A stretch of DNA of 51,526 nt from Allorhizocola rhizosphaerae (lineage in GTDB: Bacteria > Actinomycetota > Actinomycetes > Mycobacteriales > Micromonosporaceae). Positions 19,025 to 27,759 of the stretch are shown here, one piece after another. Position numbers and translations under genes: made by a program. The notes beneath the pieces were generated by a model. It made no database searches. It worked only from the letters and a program-made list of their open reading frames with translations, and was not told where the DNA came from. The stretch is taken from assembly GCF_003426775.1 (NCBI RefSeq), contig NZ_QJUG01000032.1, forward strand, positions 1 through 51,526, in the 5' to 3' direction. Positions within the stretch are counted from its first letter, which is position 1; each line of letters opens with the position of its first letter.

Positions 19025-20385
19025 TCCCACTCCCCCGTCAATACACCCCGCTGGAAGGCACGCTCGATCTGACGGCGCTGCCGTTCACCGGGCCGCCGGC
19101 GATCGCTGAACTGCTTGCGGAGCTTGGTTTTCCGGTCGCGGGTGAGTGGATTGCCGATAACACGTTCGGCGAAGAAGCCTATTGGCTGCGGGCCGACCAA
19201 AGTGGACTCAAGGTTCGCGGCCGGCTTTCCGGTCTGCGATGGGCTGTTCAAACCCTTCGCTCTGGTACCGCGTCCGCGTGGCAGTCTTGCGAAATCCACG
19301 ATGCGCCAAGGTATTCGTGGCGCGGCAGTCTGCTGGATGTTGCGCGCTGGCACCTGCCGATCGAGTTCCTGCACCGATATGTCGACCTGATGGCGCTGCA
19401 CAAGCTCAATCGGCTGCACCTGCATTTGACCGACGACCAGGGTTGGCGGTTCGAGGTGAAGCGCTATCCACGCCTGACTACCGTTGGCGGGTTCAGGCGT
19501 GAGTCCATGCGGGGGCACTACTACAACTTCGCGTTCGATGGCACGCCGCACGGCGGGTTCTACACCCAGCATGAGTTGAAAAATCTTGTGGCGTATGCGA
19601 AACGGCGCGGGGTCGAGATCATGCCCGAGATCGATCTGCCCGGCCACACTCAGGCGGCGATTGCCGCGTACCCTCAAATAGGCTTTGAAAATGTCGAGGT
19701 GTCCACGATGTGGGGCATCCACGACCAGGTGCTCAACACCAAGGACGCCACCGTCGAGTTCATCAAGCACGTGCTCGACGAGGTGGTGGAGGTCTTCCCG
19801 TTCGAATATGTGCATTTGGGCGGCGACGAGGTGCGTTCGCTGCAGTGGCAGCATTCGCCCGCGGCGCAAGCCCGAGCGGATTCGGTTGGCGATCTGCTCG
19901 GCTGGTGGATCGGAACGCTGGCAACGCATTTGGCGTCGCACGGGCGCAAAACAGCGGTGTGGGACGAGCTGCTCGACGCCGACCCGCCAGAAGGCTTGCT
20001 GTTCTTCGGTTGGCGTGACGTGACGCGGGCCCCGGCGGCGCGGGCGGCCGGGTACGATGCCGTGTCCTGCCCGCACGAGCACTGCTACTTCGATTGGTCG
20101 GAGGGCTTCCGGCCGGGCGAGCCGACCGCCATCAATGGTTTCGTGCCGCTGGAGCGGGTTTACCGGTTCGAGCCGGGCGAGGTGACCGGGGTGCAGGGCC
20201 AGCTGTGGACGGAATATCTGCCCACGCCGGCGCTCGTGGAATACCGGGCGTTCCCGAGGCTGGCCGCGCTGGCCGAGGTGGGCTGGTCGCAGGCGCCCAA
20301 GGATTTCGCCGGCTTCAAGGACCGGCTGCGGGCCCATCTGTCGTTGTTGGACAGCCTGAACGTGAACTACCGTCCCGTAGACTGA
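19021..20385 (+). CDS. Beta-N-acetylhexosaminidase, glycoside hydrolase family 20
   Basis: 454-aa GH20 enzyme that removes terminal GlcNAc/GalNAc by substrate-assisted catalysis. Motifs: HKLNRLHLHLTDDQGWRFEV, VEIMPEIDLPGHTQA, and the catalytic pair Asp269-Glu270 in YVHLGGDEV; later GVQGQLWTEY and FPRLAALAEVGWS. A short N-terminal GH20b-like domain precedes the barrel. There is no signal peptide, so it acts on imported oligosaccharides. Its GTG overlaps the lacI stop. Confidence 0.93.
   Translation: MIPLPRQYTPLEGTLDLTALPFTGPPAIAELLAELGFPVAGEWIADNTFGEEAYWLRADQSGLKVRGRLSGLRWAVQTLRSGTASAWQSCEIHDAPRYSWRGSLLDVARWHLPIEFLHRYVDLMALHKLNRLHLHLTDDQGWRFEVKRYPRLTTVGGFRRESMRGHYYNFAFDGTPHGGFYTQHELKNLVAYAKRRGVEIMPEIDLPGHTQAAIAAYPQIGFENVEVSTMWGIHDQVLNTKDATVEFIKHVLDEVVEVFPFEYVHLGGDEVRSLQWQHSPAAQARADSVGDLLGWWIGTLATHLASHGRKTAVWDELLDADPPEGLLFFGWRDVTRAPAARAAGYDAVSCPHEHCYFDWSEGFRPGEPTAINGFVPLERVYRFEPGEVTGVQGQLWTEYLPTPALVEYRAFPRLAALAEVGWSQAPKDFAGFKDRLRAHLSLLDSLNVNYRPVD
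20378..20383 (+). promoter_or_regulatory. Leaderless-type -10 element for the nucleotidyltransferase gene
   Basis: TAGACT, 6 bases, then ATG at 20390. The hexamer lies across the 3' end of the GH20 gene. Confidence 0.5.
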
Positions 20386-20389
20386 GCGC

Positions 20390-21100
20390 ATGCGTTACGC
20401 AGACGAGCTCGTCGTGCAGGGCGCGCAGGCCGTTGTGCTCGTCGGCAGCGTCGCGCGGGGCGACGCGCTGCCCACCTCCGACGTCGACCTCATCGCGCTG
20501 GGCTCCGGACCCGCCTACCGATTGCTGGTCCGCGACGGCAGGCAGGTGTCGGTCTCCTGGCGCACCGCCGAGGACGTGCGGGCGAGCTTCCTGCAACCGG
20601 CCGAGGCGGGCGGTGCGGTGCCCGCGTGGCGCGGTGCGGTCGTCTTGGCCGATCCCACGGGCGAGGCGGCGCGGCTGCGTGCCGAGGCGCACGCCTGGGA
20701 TTGGTCGCAGGTGGGCGAAGCGGCCGATGCGTGGGTGGCCGAGCAGATCACCGGCTACGCCGAGGAGGTCCACCGGCTGGTCGGCCAGGCGGGCGGCGGG
20801 AGCCCGCGGGCGGCGGCCGTGGTGCGCTGCGTGCTCGCGCTGCGCATGGCCGTGGTCCTGGCCGTGCACCACCGGATCCTCTACGACAGCGAGAACCGGT
20901 TGTGGGATCTTGTCGCCGAGGCCGAAGGTCCACGGTGGACACGGGCGCAGGACCGCGCGCTGGGCGTGGTGGAGGCGACCGTGCCCGAGGCCAACCGGGC
21001 CGCGCTCGACCTCTACGCCATGACCGCCGCCCGCACCGAACACCTGCTCGTCGACGCCCAGCGCGAAGTCGTTCGCCTGGCCCTCGCCATCGCCGCGTGA
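20390..21100 (+). CDS. Nucleotidyltransferase-domain protein
   Basis: 236 aa. The N-terminal third is a minimal nucleotidyltransferase fold: VLVGSVARGDALPTSDVDLIALG gives the GS-x(9-11)-DxD pattern with catalytic Asp pair. The C-terminal two-thirds are helical and could be a substrate- or RNA-binding region. It resembles aminoglycoside-type nucleotidyltransferases and MNT-type proteins, but no HEPN partner gene is adjacent and the substrate is unknown. It starts 4 bases after the GH20 stop yet has its own leaderless-type promoter. Confidence 0.82.
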   Translation: MRYADELVVQGAQAVVLVGSVARGDALPTSDVDLIALGSGPAYRLLVRDGRQVSVSWRTAEDVRASFLQPAEAGGAVPAWRGAVVLADPTGEAARLRAEAHAWDWSQVGEAADAWVAEQITGYAEEVHRLVGQAGGGSPRAAAVVRCVLALRMAVVLAVHHRILYDSENRLWDLVAEAEGPRWTRAQDRALGVVEATVPEANRAALDLYAMTAARTEHLLVDAQREVVRLALAIAA

Positions 21101-21104
21101 CGCG

Positions 21105-21878
21105 TCAGGTGTTGGCGGGCAACCATTTCTGAAGTAGATTCGGGTCCGCAACGGCGGACTCGACCTCACGGCGCTCCTGTGCGCTGAGATTCAGTCGCCT
21201 GAGCCTGGCTCCCCACTCCGGGACCCGTTCCGGCTCGTTCAGCGCCGTCGAAAGCTCGATGAGCGCGGCCAGCGCCACCGCCTGCTCCACGGCCGGCGCA
21301 TTTTCGCCGTGACGGCGCAGCCCCGAGTTCAGCGCCCGGAAGGCGGCCCGGTCATCGTTTTTGAACTCGCGCAGGATCCGCGCGTTGTCCAACACTCGGG
21401 CGAGCCCTTGCAGCCGCTTGGATCCGCCATACTCCAGCTCCTCCGGCTCGTCGCGCTCGATGAAGATGATCGAGTTCCCGGACGGGTCGATGACGGTGAA
21501 CCGTGAGGCGCCCGCCCGATAGCGGGTGATTCGAGGCAGCCCCTTGGCGAGCACCTTTCCGTATTGCCGGCGCATCGCCTCGGTGAACGCCGCGTGATAG
21601 GGCGCGACGGCATCGACCATCACCAGGCATCCACCGGTGTTTTCCTTTGCCGGGTCCACGCTCTCGGCGGCGCGTCCGTAGTGCAATTGGAACCCGCTCC
21701 ACTGGAAAGCCAGGTATAGATAGGGTTTCGTCTGTTCGTAGGTGACGGCGAAGCCGAGGGCACGCCAGAACGCCAGGGTCTCTTCCGGCGAGGCGCACGG
21801 CAGCAACGGCACGGTGGTCTCGTTGGGCTGAACAGTTTTCGCAAGCACGACCCGACGGTGCCAGAATCGCGGCTGCAA
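21105..21878 (-). CDS. VOC-like protein with helical C-terminal extension
   Basis: About 257 aa. Residues near 20-140 form a glyoxalase/bleomycin-resistance-like VOC domain (VPLLPCASPEETLAFWRALGF, SRFTVIDPSGNSIIFIERD). The remaining ~115 residues are helical, with a TPR-like look (ALNSGLRRHGENAPAVEQAV onward), and of unknown role. The start is uncertain: TTG at 21878 or GTG at 21848; neither has a strong ribosome-binding site. It is convergent with the nucleotidyltransferase gene, 4 bases apart. Confidence 0.75.
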   Translation of the reverse strand: MQPRFWHRRVVLAKTVQPNETTVPLLPCASPEETLAFWRALGFAVTYEQTKPYLYLAFQWSGFQLHYGRAAESVDPAKENTGGCLVMVDAVAPYHAAFTEAMRRQYGKVLAKGLPRITRYRAGASRFTVIDPSGNSIIFIERDEPEELEYGGSKRLQGLARVLDNARILREFKNDDRAAFRALNSGLRRHGENAPAVEQAVALAALIELSTALNEPERVPEWGARLRRLNLSAQERREVESAVADPNLLQKWLPANT

Positions 21879-21957
21879 TGCACATGCAAGGAATCGACAT
21901 GTTTTTGCAAGACGCGGGCAACGGCGAAGGTCTCGGCGAGGCGTAAGTCAGGGCCAC

Positions 21958-21983
21958 GCGGAGAAGCGGCGCGGAGAAGCGGC
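21958..21983. repeat. 13-bp tandem repeat
   Basis: GCGGAGAAGCGGC occurs twice back to back in the 245-bp gap between the VOC-like gene and the PL8 remnant. The rest of that gap shows no gene. Confidence 0.6.
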
Positions 21984-22091
21984 GCGGCGACGGCCGGCGC
22001 GCGATCCCTCGGTGCGGGCCATGAACGCTGCGTGTTCGCGCTACAAGCGGGCATTGTGCCGTGAGCCGCGCATGTCTAACCTGCGCTCCAT

Positions 22092-22104
22092 AGAAAACGC
22101 TTTC
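22092..22104. promoter_or_regulatory. LacI-type box in front of the PL8 lyase remnant
   Basis: AGAAAACGCTTTC contains the near-palindrome GAAAACGCTTTC and matches the other boxes of the window in 9-10 of 11 positions (AGTAA(A/C)CG(C/T)TT). It lies 20 bases before the start of the lyase remnant, which has GGAGGG as ribosome-binding site. Confidence 0.45.
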
Positions 22105-22123
22105 CTGAACCGGAGGGACATCA

Positions 22124-22774
22124 ATGAGGTTGTCTCGACGCACGTTCACGCTCGCGGCCAGGGCTGTGGTCTTGGGTTTTGTCACACCCGCCCGCGCGGC
22201 GGACGAGTACGACGGTCTGCGCCAGCGTTGGGCAGACTTCATCTTGGGGGAACCGGTTACGACCCCGGCGAGCGAGCCGTTCGCTACGCAACTGTCCGAT
22301 CAGGCGCGGATCGCGTCGGACAACTGGAGAAGCCCGCCGTCAACCCCACCCACGGTTCCTACGCCTATCGGCTGATGCCGGGCGCGAGCAGTGCGGCGAC
22401 TCAGGCCCGCGCCAACGACTCGGCCTACCTGACAGTGTTGGCGAATACTCGGTACCAACAGGGCATCAGTGTCTCTTCAATCGGCGTGACCGCTGTCAAC
22501 TTCTGGGAAATCGCGGCCGCGCCGACCGCGGGATCTCGGTGGATCAGCCCGCCAGCGTCCTGATTGGACAGTCTGGCTCGACCGCGACCGTGTGTCTGGC
22601 CGATCCGCGGCAGAACATCGCCTCGATCATGCTCACGCGGCACCGCCCGGTCGCCGCGGTCACCAACAAGGACACCACGGTGACCGTGCTGCGGACCGGG
22701 CGCAACTGCACCTGCGGTTCGCCACCGACGGCACCGCCGGCCGCACGCACCTGGCCACGGTGACGCTGGGTTAA
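22124..22774 (+). pseudogene. Polysaccharide lyase family 8 remnant, internally deleted and frameshifted
   Basis: The first ~65 codons encode a twin-arginine signal (SRRTF, then a hydrophobic stretch and ARA cleavage region) and the N-terminus of a PL8 lyase (DEYDGLRQRWADFILG). The sequence then jumps to the C-terminal beta domain (SYAYRLMPGASSAATQARA, VLANTRYQQGISVSSIGVTA), losing the catalytic alpha-barrel. Two further frame changes follow, near 22530 and 22700; the natural end is ATVTLG at 22774. PL8 enzymes (hyaluronate, chondroitin, xanthan lyases) are secreted. This copy cannot be active. Confidence 0.82.
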
Positions 22775-22996
22775 CGCTTTACCAGGGTAAAATTCCGCAG
22801 TTCATCGTCTGCGAACTCGGCCAGGGCACGGTGCCAGGCATGGCCACGGTACGGCACAACTCGGCAAACTCCGCCTCGACGGTCCTGTCCACGCCATCAC
22901 CTCGTCGAAGGTAAGGACGCGGCCCGCCGAGGCTACCTTGCACAAAATTTCTTCGACGCGCCGATGAGTTCCCCAAGCCGGGGTCGTCCTACTGGC

Positions 22997-23812
22997 ATGA
23001 CAAACACCACGACAGCCACCGCCACCGGCGAATACGCGCAGATCAACGGCCTTGACCTGTACTACGAATCGCACGGCTCCGGCCGCCCGATGATCCTGCT
23101 GCACGGCGGGCTCGGCTCGGGCGAGATGTTCGCGCCGGTGCTGCCGGCACTCACCGAGCACCACCGGGTCATCACCCCGGACCTGCAGGGCCACGGCCGC
23201 ACCGCCGACATCGACCGCCCGCTCGACGTGCGCCTGATGGCCGACGACATCGCGGCGCTGATCGACCACCTCGGGCTGGACCGGCCCGACATCGTCGGTT
23301 TCTCGTTGGGCGGCGGTGTGGCGTTGCAGACCGCGGTCAAGCACCCCGACAAGGTGGGCCGGTTGGCGGTCTTCTCCGCGTTCCTGCGCGACGACGCGGT
23401 CTACCCGGAGATCCGTGCCCAGCAGGGCCAGGTGAGCGGGGCGGCCGCCGAGTTCATGAAGGACACCCCGATGTATGAGCTCTATCAGCGGGTCGCGCCC
23501 CGGCCGGAGGACTTTTCGCGGCTGCTCGACAAGATCGGTGAGGCGATGGCGGTCGAGTTCGACTTCACCGAGGACGTGCGCGGGTTGCGGGTGCCGACAC
23601 TGATCGGCGCGGGCGATGCCGACATGGCACCGCCCAGCCACTACGTCGAAATGTTCGGTCTGCTCGGGGGCGGGCAACGCGACGGTGGCTGGATGGGCGA
23701 GGGCCGCCCCGAGGGCGGGCACGCCCTGGCGATCCTGCCCGGACGGACGCACTACAACATCCTCGACAGCCCGCTGTTCGCCGCGACCACACTCGCCTTT
23801 CTCGCCCGCTGA
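22997..23812 (+). CDS. Alpha/beta-hydrolase fold protein
   Basis: 271-aa alpha/beta hydrolase. The oxyanion-hole region is ILLHGGLGSGEMF, the nucleophile elbow GFSLGGG, the acid GAGDADM and the histidine GRTHYNI, so the triad is complete. It is the size of small esterases/haloperoxidase-like or enol-lactone hydrolases; substrate unknown. An upstream in-frame ATG at 22964 is possible; neither start has a clear ribosome-binding site. The gene is intact although it sits between two broken genes. The 220 bases upstream show no recognisable gene. Confidence 0.88.
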   Translation: MTNTTTATATGEYAQINGLDLYYESHGSGRPMILLHGGLGSGEMFAPVLPALTEHHRVITPDLQGHGRTADIDRPLDVRLMADDIAALIDHLGLDRPDIVGFSLGGGVALQTAVKHPDKVGRLAVFSAFLRDDAVYPEIRAQQGQVSGAAAEFMKDTPMYELYQRVAPRPEDFSRLLDKIGEAMAVEFDFTEDVRGLRVPTLIGAGDADMAPPSHYVEMFGLLGGGQRDGGWMGEGRPEGGHALAILPGRTHYNILDSPLFAATTLAFLAR

Positions 23813-23839
23813 CCCGCTCGGCACATCCACCCGAACCCC

Positions 23840-23873
23840 ATCGGCGGCTGCCAATCGCGTGGCAGCCGCCGAT
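23840..23873. terminator. Bidirectional hairpin terminator
   Basis: Perfect 14-bp arms (23840-23853 and 23860-23873) with a 6-base loop lie between the convergent hydrolase gene and the TPR/protease remnant. Confidence 0.75.
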
Positions 23874-23880
23874 CCGTTGC

Positions 23881-25003
23881 TCATCGATCTTTGACCAGCG
23901 AGTCGCCGGTGATGTAGAGGTTCATGTCGGTGAAGTCGAGGGTGATCGCGAAAAGCTTGAAGAACTCGTGAGTGAAGTTGGCGACCGTCCTGAACCTGAA
24001 GAAGTGGTCGACCAGCAGCGGGCCGGCAAGGCCACGAACATGGGGGCCACCGCGCGGCCAAGACTGATCCTTTCCGGCGTGATCGGGTAGACCACCTTGT
24101 TGTTGAACCGCTCGGGATGGTCGTAGTCCACTTCGACGCCCAACTGTTCGGCCATCGCCACGGTCATGCCGATGCCGAAGCGCGGTCCGCCCGTATCGAA
24201 CGAGACCACCTTCGGCCCGAAGTCGAGCAGGCTGCCCAGCGTGCACGGGAAGTGGTCGCCGCCGAGCCATAGCGGCAGCTTCACCGCGCAGGCGCGCATC
24301 GCCTCCGCCCGAAACCTCCGCAGCTGCGCGCTGTCCTTGCGCCGCAGGATCAGCGCCTGGTTCGCGTAGTCCAAAGTGGTCAGGAAGTGGTAGAAGATCC
24401 AGGTGCCAAGCACCCCGTCCGGCTGCGAACCGTCAGGCAGCGACGGCTTGCGGGCATCGTTCCAATGGACCGGGACGTTGCACAGCTCGATGTCGCCCAT
24501 GCGGAACGATTCCAGCACCCCGAAGTACATCGTGAAGGTCTGGCCGCCGGCCATCCCGGTCGCCATGGCTCGCCCGTCATGCTGGCGTACTGCTCGGCTT
24601 GCGCCATGTAGTAAGGGTTTCCCGCGGCCCGAAGGGGCGCGACCGCGCGGTCCAGTCGGTCCTGGCGGACGTAGCAGTCGCCGAGCTGCTGCTGGGTGGA
24701 AGCGTCGTCGGGCGCCAGCGTGACCGCCCTGGTCAGAAACCGCTCGGCGGCCTCGAACCGGTTGGACAGCAGCGCGATGTATCCCAGCTGCGCCGCCGCG
24801 TGCGCGTCATTCGGATCCTTGCGCAGCAGGCGCTTGAATCCTCGTTCCGCCTCTTCGAATCTCGCCTCTCGCAACAACTGATCCGGGTCGGCATCGGATG
24901 CCGTCGCGGCCGGCGCTCCCAATACCGGCAGTACCGCACCGGCGCCGACGGCCAGGCCTGCTCGCTGGAGAAACCGGCGTCGATCGAGATTCTCGTCAAA
25001 CAT
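23881..25003 (-). pseudogene. TPR / retropepsin-like aspartyl protease protein, frameshifted with probable internal deletion
   Basis: Reading leftward from 25003: a twin-arginine signal (RRRFLQRAGLAVGAG), then TPR repeats (AAQLGYIALLSNRFEAAERF and following) in one frame. A second frame from about 24560 carries GGQTFTMYFGVLESFRMG, YHFLTTLDYANQALILR and a retropepsin-like VSFDTGGPRFGIGM. A third frame from about 24050 holds GLAGPLLVDHFFRFRTVANF to the stop. Related proteins have two aspartyl-protease-like lobes, so the start of the first lobe appears deleted at the first frame change. Two frame disruptions make a functional product unlikely; a sequencing error cannot be excluded for the second. 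Confidence 0.75.
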
Positions 25004-25025
25004 GCGGGCGATTCAACCCGGCGAC

Positions 25026-25130
25026 ATGTTAACCGAGCGTTACGGACGCCGGATGATCGAGCAGGTCACCGGGCTGGTGCTGGCCGGCGTCGCCGTGCGC
25101 ATGGCGGCTGCGCCCGTTAGCGCCGGTTGA
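25026..25130 (+). pseudogene. Possible 3' remnant of a LysE-type exporter gene
   Basis: A 34-codon frame encodes RRMIEQVTGLVLAGVAVRMA, which resembles the last helix of LysE/RhtB-family exporters. Nothing upstream continues it, and it overlaps the end of the MpaB-type gene on the other strand. The similarity is from memory and weak. Confidence 0.3.
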
Positions 25131-25971
25131 CCGGACGCACCGGTGACGGGCCGAGCTCCTCGATCGTGTAGCCGTCCGGATAGGTCCGGCTCGGCTCTCC
25201 GGGAGTGAAGAAGTCCTTCTTCGGCGGGCCGGTCATCCGCCGCAGCAGCGATCGAACCCGCAGCAGCGAACGCACGGCGATGAGCACACGTGCCGAGGGC
25301 CTGGCGATGCCGAGGGCTTGGCGCAAGTGTTCGTCCAGCAGCGCCTCCCTGGCCTGGATCGCCACCCGTTGGAACATCCGGGGGACGCGCCGGCGGGTCA
25401 TGGCTCTGATCGCCTCCACCATCGGCGTCACGGCGGGATCGGGACCGAGGTTGGCTTCCTCAAAGGCGTTGAAGAACGCCTCGTACTCCTCCCATGTCGC
25501 CGGCACCTCCTGGACCCCCATCAGATCGCCGACCCGTCGCCAGAAGGCAAGGGTGGCTGCCCGTTCGACCGGATGCAGCGGCCGGTGCGCATGCCGGTCG
25601 ATCCACCTGGTGGGGCAGAAAACGTTGGTGCCGAGCACGTAAAGGTATTCGTCGTTGGTGATGCCATAGACCCGGTGCATCCGGTTGAGCCGGGCGATGA
25701 CCTGTCTGCCCCTCCGGCTGTCGGGGCCACCATCGATCAGCTCATACATCGCCAGGCGGGTGTCGTCACCGCGCTTGTCCGTGCGCTCGATCATCTCACC
25801 GGTGTCGTGCAACAGCCGGGCGATCGACGGGATCGCGAACGTGCGATAGAACGCCAGCCCGAATCCGACGCGCATGTCAACGGCGAACTCCCGCTGCACC
25901 ATGTATCGGTAGATGGTGTGGTGGTCGCGCTGCGGGTCGAGCCCCTCCAGGTATCGCGGTAGGTTACGCAT
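25117..25971 (-). CDS. MpaB-family (DUF2236) oxygenase-like protein
   Basis: 284-aa member of the DUF2236/MpaB group, which includes heme-dependent rubber oxygenase Lcp and fungal MpaB. Family blocks are visible: RVGFGLAFYRTFAIPSIARL then LLHDTGEM with a candidate heme-ligand His, and MHRVYGITNDEYLYVLGTN then WIDR. The C-terminus is basic and Pro-rich. The ATG at 25969-25971 is preferred because it overlaps the stop of the upstream membrane-protein gene by 8 bases, as expected for coupled genes. It is the last gene of the XRE/ImmA cluster; the substrate is unknown. Confidence 0.82.
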   Translation of the reverse strand: MRNLPRYLEGLDPQRDHHTIYRYMVQREFAVDMRVGFGLAFYRTFAIPSIARLLHDTGEMIERTDKRGDDTRLAMYELIDGGPDSRRGRQVIARLNRMHRVYGITNDEYLYVLGTNVFCPTRWIDRHAHRPLHPVERAATLAFWRRVGDLMGVQEVPATWEEYEAFFNAFEEANLGPDPAVTPMVEAIRAMTRRRVPRMFQRVAIQAREALLDEHLRQALGIARPSARVLIAVRSLLRVRSLLRRMTGPPKKDFFTPGEPSRTYPDGYTIEELGPSPVRPVNRR

Positions 25972-27172
25972 GCGCCGGGTCCTCGGCTCGACGCTGGGCC
26001 ACCTCCGCGAGAGCCTGCGCGACCAACGGTGAGCCGGCAAACGCGCGAGACACCCGCACCAGCCATGGCGCCTCGCCCTGCTGGGTCATGGGCACCGTGC
26101 TGTCGCCGGTCCGCCGCTCCGTTTCAGTCGCCCGCAGCGCGTCGGCGATCTGTGTCGCCTGTGCTATCACGCGGATCTGGTCGTCGGGCAGTCCGTGCCG
26201 TTCGGCGAGCGCGGCAGCGGTGTCCGCGGCCAGTCTGTCCATCCTCGGCCGAAGTGCGACGAGGGCGTCGAGCACCTCGATGGTCCGCTCGTTGAGTCTC
26301 CTGCCGTTTCCCCACCAGTTGACGATCCACCCGATACCGCCGTACCGCGGCCTACGCTTGAGCACCTCGGGATACTGCTGGGTCAAGGCTCGGTAGAGCG
26401 GTTCCATCCGCCGGCACAGCTCGGCTTGGCGGCTGCGGCGGATCACCTCAACGGTTCCGCCGATGGTGCCGGGCACCAGCAGGCCGAGCGAGAACCCGGC
26501 GACAGCCAGGAGCACGAGCAGCCGGTTGAGTCCGGTGTGTGGCGGTAATGTCGCGCCCGCCAGACCGGCCAGGCCGTCGACGATGCCCAGCAGGGCAAAC
26601 AGCGCGCTTCCCAGGCAGCCGCCAAACGCGACCATGGACAGGCCCACCCGGTGGTACCAGCTGGGAACCCGACGCAGATACACCAGGCTCAGCCTGCCCG
26701 CCTCGAACATGGTCCAGGCGATCGCGGCACCCAACACGATCGAGTACCACGCCACGGTGGGGCGGCCGGCGTTGGCCAGCCGCCAACTGTCCAAAATCTC
26801 CGGTACCTCGGGCGTGGCGAAAAACAACACGTTGAGCGCGATGATTGCCGCGGCCATGACCGGGGCGCGTTTCCTCAGCGCGGCCCGATATCCACCCTCC
26901 AGCCGCCAGAACATGTACATCATGAGCAGAAAAAACAGCGCCGCGAGGCCGAGACTGTGGCAGATGACGATGGCGATGTTGTTGTACCCCAGCGCCTGGT
27001 TGATCGCGTGGTAACCGGAGGGGGTGACTGCCGCCTGCGCCACCCCTTCGAGCGTGAGCCAGACGATCGCCATATAACGCGCCGGCGTGCGGGCATTGGG
27101 GCTAAACAGTAAAACGAAACCAACGACGGCGGCGGCCAGCAGCGCCACCGCGGGGGTCAGCCAGGCTATCAA
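25964..27172 (-). CDS. Seven-helix membrane protein, MAB_1171c-like
   Basis: 402 aa: seven hydrophobic helices in the first ~235 residues, then a cytoplasmic helical domain of ~165 residues. The layout and sequence (ARYMAIVWLTLEGVAQAA; LNRLLVLLAVAGFSLGLL) match the actinobacterial MAB_1171c-type putative transporters, which are often found next to ImmA/IrrE peptidase genes. Transport has not been shown as far as I know; a receptor role is equally possible. The TTG at 27170-27172 is taken as start because GAGGAG lies 6 bases upstream; it is inside the end of the ImmA gene (71-base overlap). Confidence 0.78.
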   Translation of the reverse strand: MIAWLTPAVALLAAAVVGFVLLFSPNARTPARYMAIVWLTLEGVAQAAVTPSGYHAINQALGYNNIAIVICHSLGLAALFFLLMMYMFWRLEGGYRAALRKRAPVMAAAIIALNVLFFATPEVPEILDSWRLANAGRPTVAWYSIVLGAAIAWTMFEAGRLSLVYLRRVPSWYHRVGLSMVAFGGCLGSALFALLGIVDGLAGLAGATLPPHTGLNRLLVLLAVAGFSLGLLVPGTIGGTVEVIRRSRQAELCRRMEPLYRALTQQYPEVLKRRPRYGGIGWIVNWWGNGRRLNERTIEVLDALVALRPRMDRLAADTAAALAERHGLPDDQIRVIAQATQIADALRATETERRTGDSTVPMTQQGEAPWLVRVSRAFAGSPLVAQALAEVAQRRAEDPAHA

Positions 27173-27629
27173 CGGTTACTCCTCGATAGAGGGTGTCCAT
27201 GACGCGCCGCACGTCGTCCGGCACCCGTGAGGGCGACGGGAGCGCGGCGCGCTCCAGGATGAGGGCAGCAAGCGTCTCGGCGGCTTGCTCCTGTTCGCTG
27301 CTGTAATGGTGCGGCAGGCCCGCCTGAGCCGAAAGCTCGGCGGCGGCATGCCCTTGATGACCGAGCCACATGTGCGCGGCCTCGTGGCAGACGACGTGCG
27401 AACGGTGCAACGGCGTGGCCTTCTCGTCCACCACCAGGAAATCGGCGGTTTCCCGCTCCACCCAGCAGCCGGTGATGCCGCCAACGACCTTCCACGGCAC
27501 CACGATGATCGGCCTGCGCCGCGCCTCGGCCAGCCAGGCCAAGAACGCATCGGCGGACCAGGGATCGGGGATATGCAGGCCCTCCAGGGCCTCCAGGCAC
27601 TCCGCCTCGATCTTGCGGTTCACCGTCAC
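27102..27629 (-). CDS. ImmA/IrrE-family metallopeptidase
   Basis: 175-aa zinc peptidase-like protein with the HExxH motif VVCHEAAHMWLGH (His82, Glu83, His86), preceded by GGITGCWVERETADFLVVDE, the usual strand pair before the motif. Unlike the 12.3-kb gene it has no DNA-binding domain; that function is supplied by the separate XRE gene upstream. Its GTG overlaps the stop of a 31-codon frame (GTGA). Likely role: cleaves the XRE repressor or a small peptide, by analogy with ImmA; inferred only. Confidence 0.85.
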   Translation of the reverse strand: MTVNRKIEAECLEALEGLHIPDPWSADAFLAWLAEARRRPIIVVPWKVVGGITGCWVERETADFLVVDEKATPLHRSHVVCHEAAHMWLGHQGHAAAELSAQAGLPHHYSSEQEQAAETLAALILERAALPSPSRVPDDVRRVMDTLYRGVTVDSLADPRGGAAGRRRRWFRFTV

Positions 27630-27721
27630 GCCCTGCGGTGCCCGGCGCGGTTCGTCCCGATGTCGAAACCCGCTGCGGCCGGGCAGTAGCGGCGGCCAAG
27701 GACGTCACGCGGCTTACCCAT
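27626..27721 (-). CDS. Small ORF, 31 aa, between the XRE and ImmA genes
   Basis: ATG at 27719-27721 has GGGGAG 5 bases upstream, one of the best ribosome-binding sites in the window. The frame ends in a TGA that overlaps the ImmA GTG, so translation of the two is coupled. The product is basic (Arg/Lys-rich, one Cys, Gly/Ala-rich centre) and has no match I recognise. It could be a translational leader for ImmA or a substrate/signal peptide of the cluster. Confidence 0.5.
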   Translation of the reverse strand: MGKPRDVLGRRYCPAAAGFDIGTNRAGHRRA

Positions 27722-27759
27722 GTCATCTCCCCGCTTGCTCCATGGCAGGCACCTTACGT

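Noticed and set aside
18538-20391. 617-codon leftward frame opposite lacI and the GH20 gene
   Set aside because: Both rightward genes have complete catalytic or DNA-binding motifs; the antisense product has none.
22779-22976. Short leftward frame between the PL8 remnant and the hydrolase gene
   Set aside because: No recognisable motif; two frames look equally protein-like and neither has a start signal.
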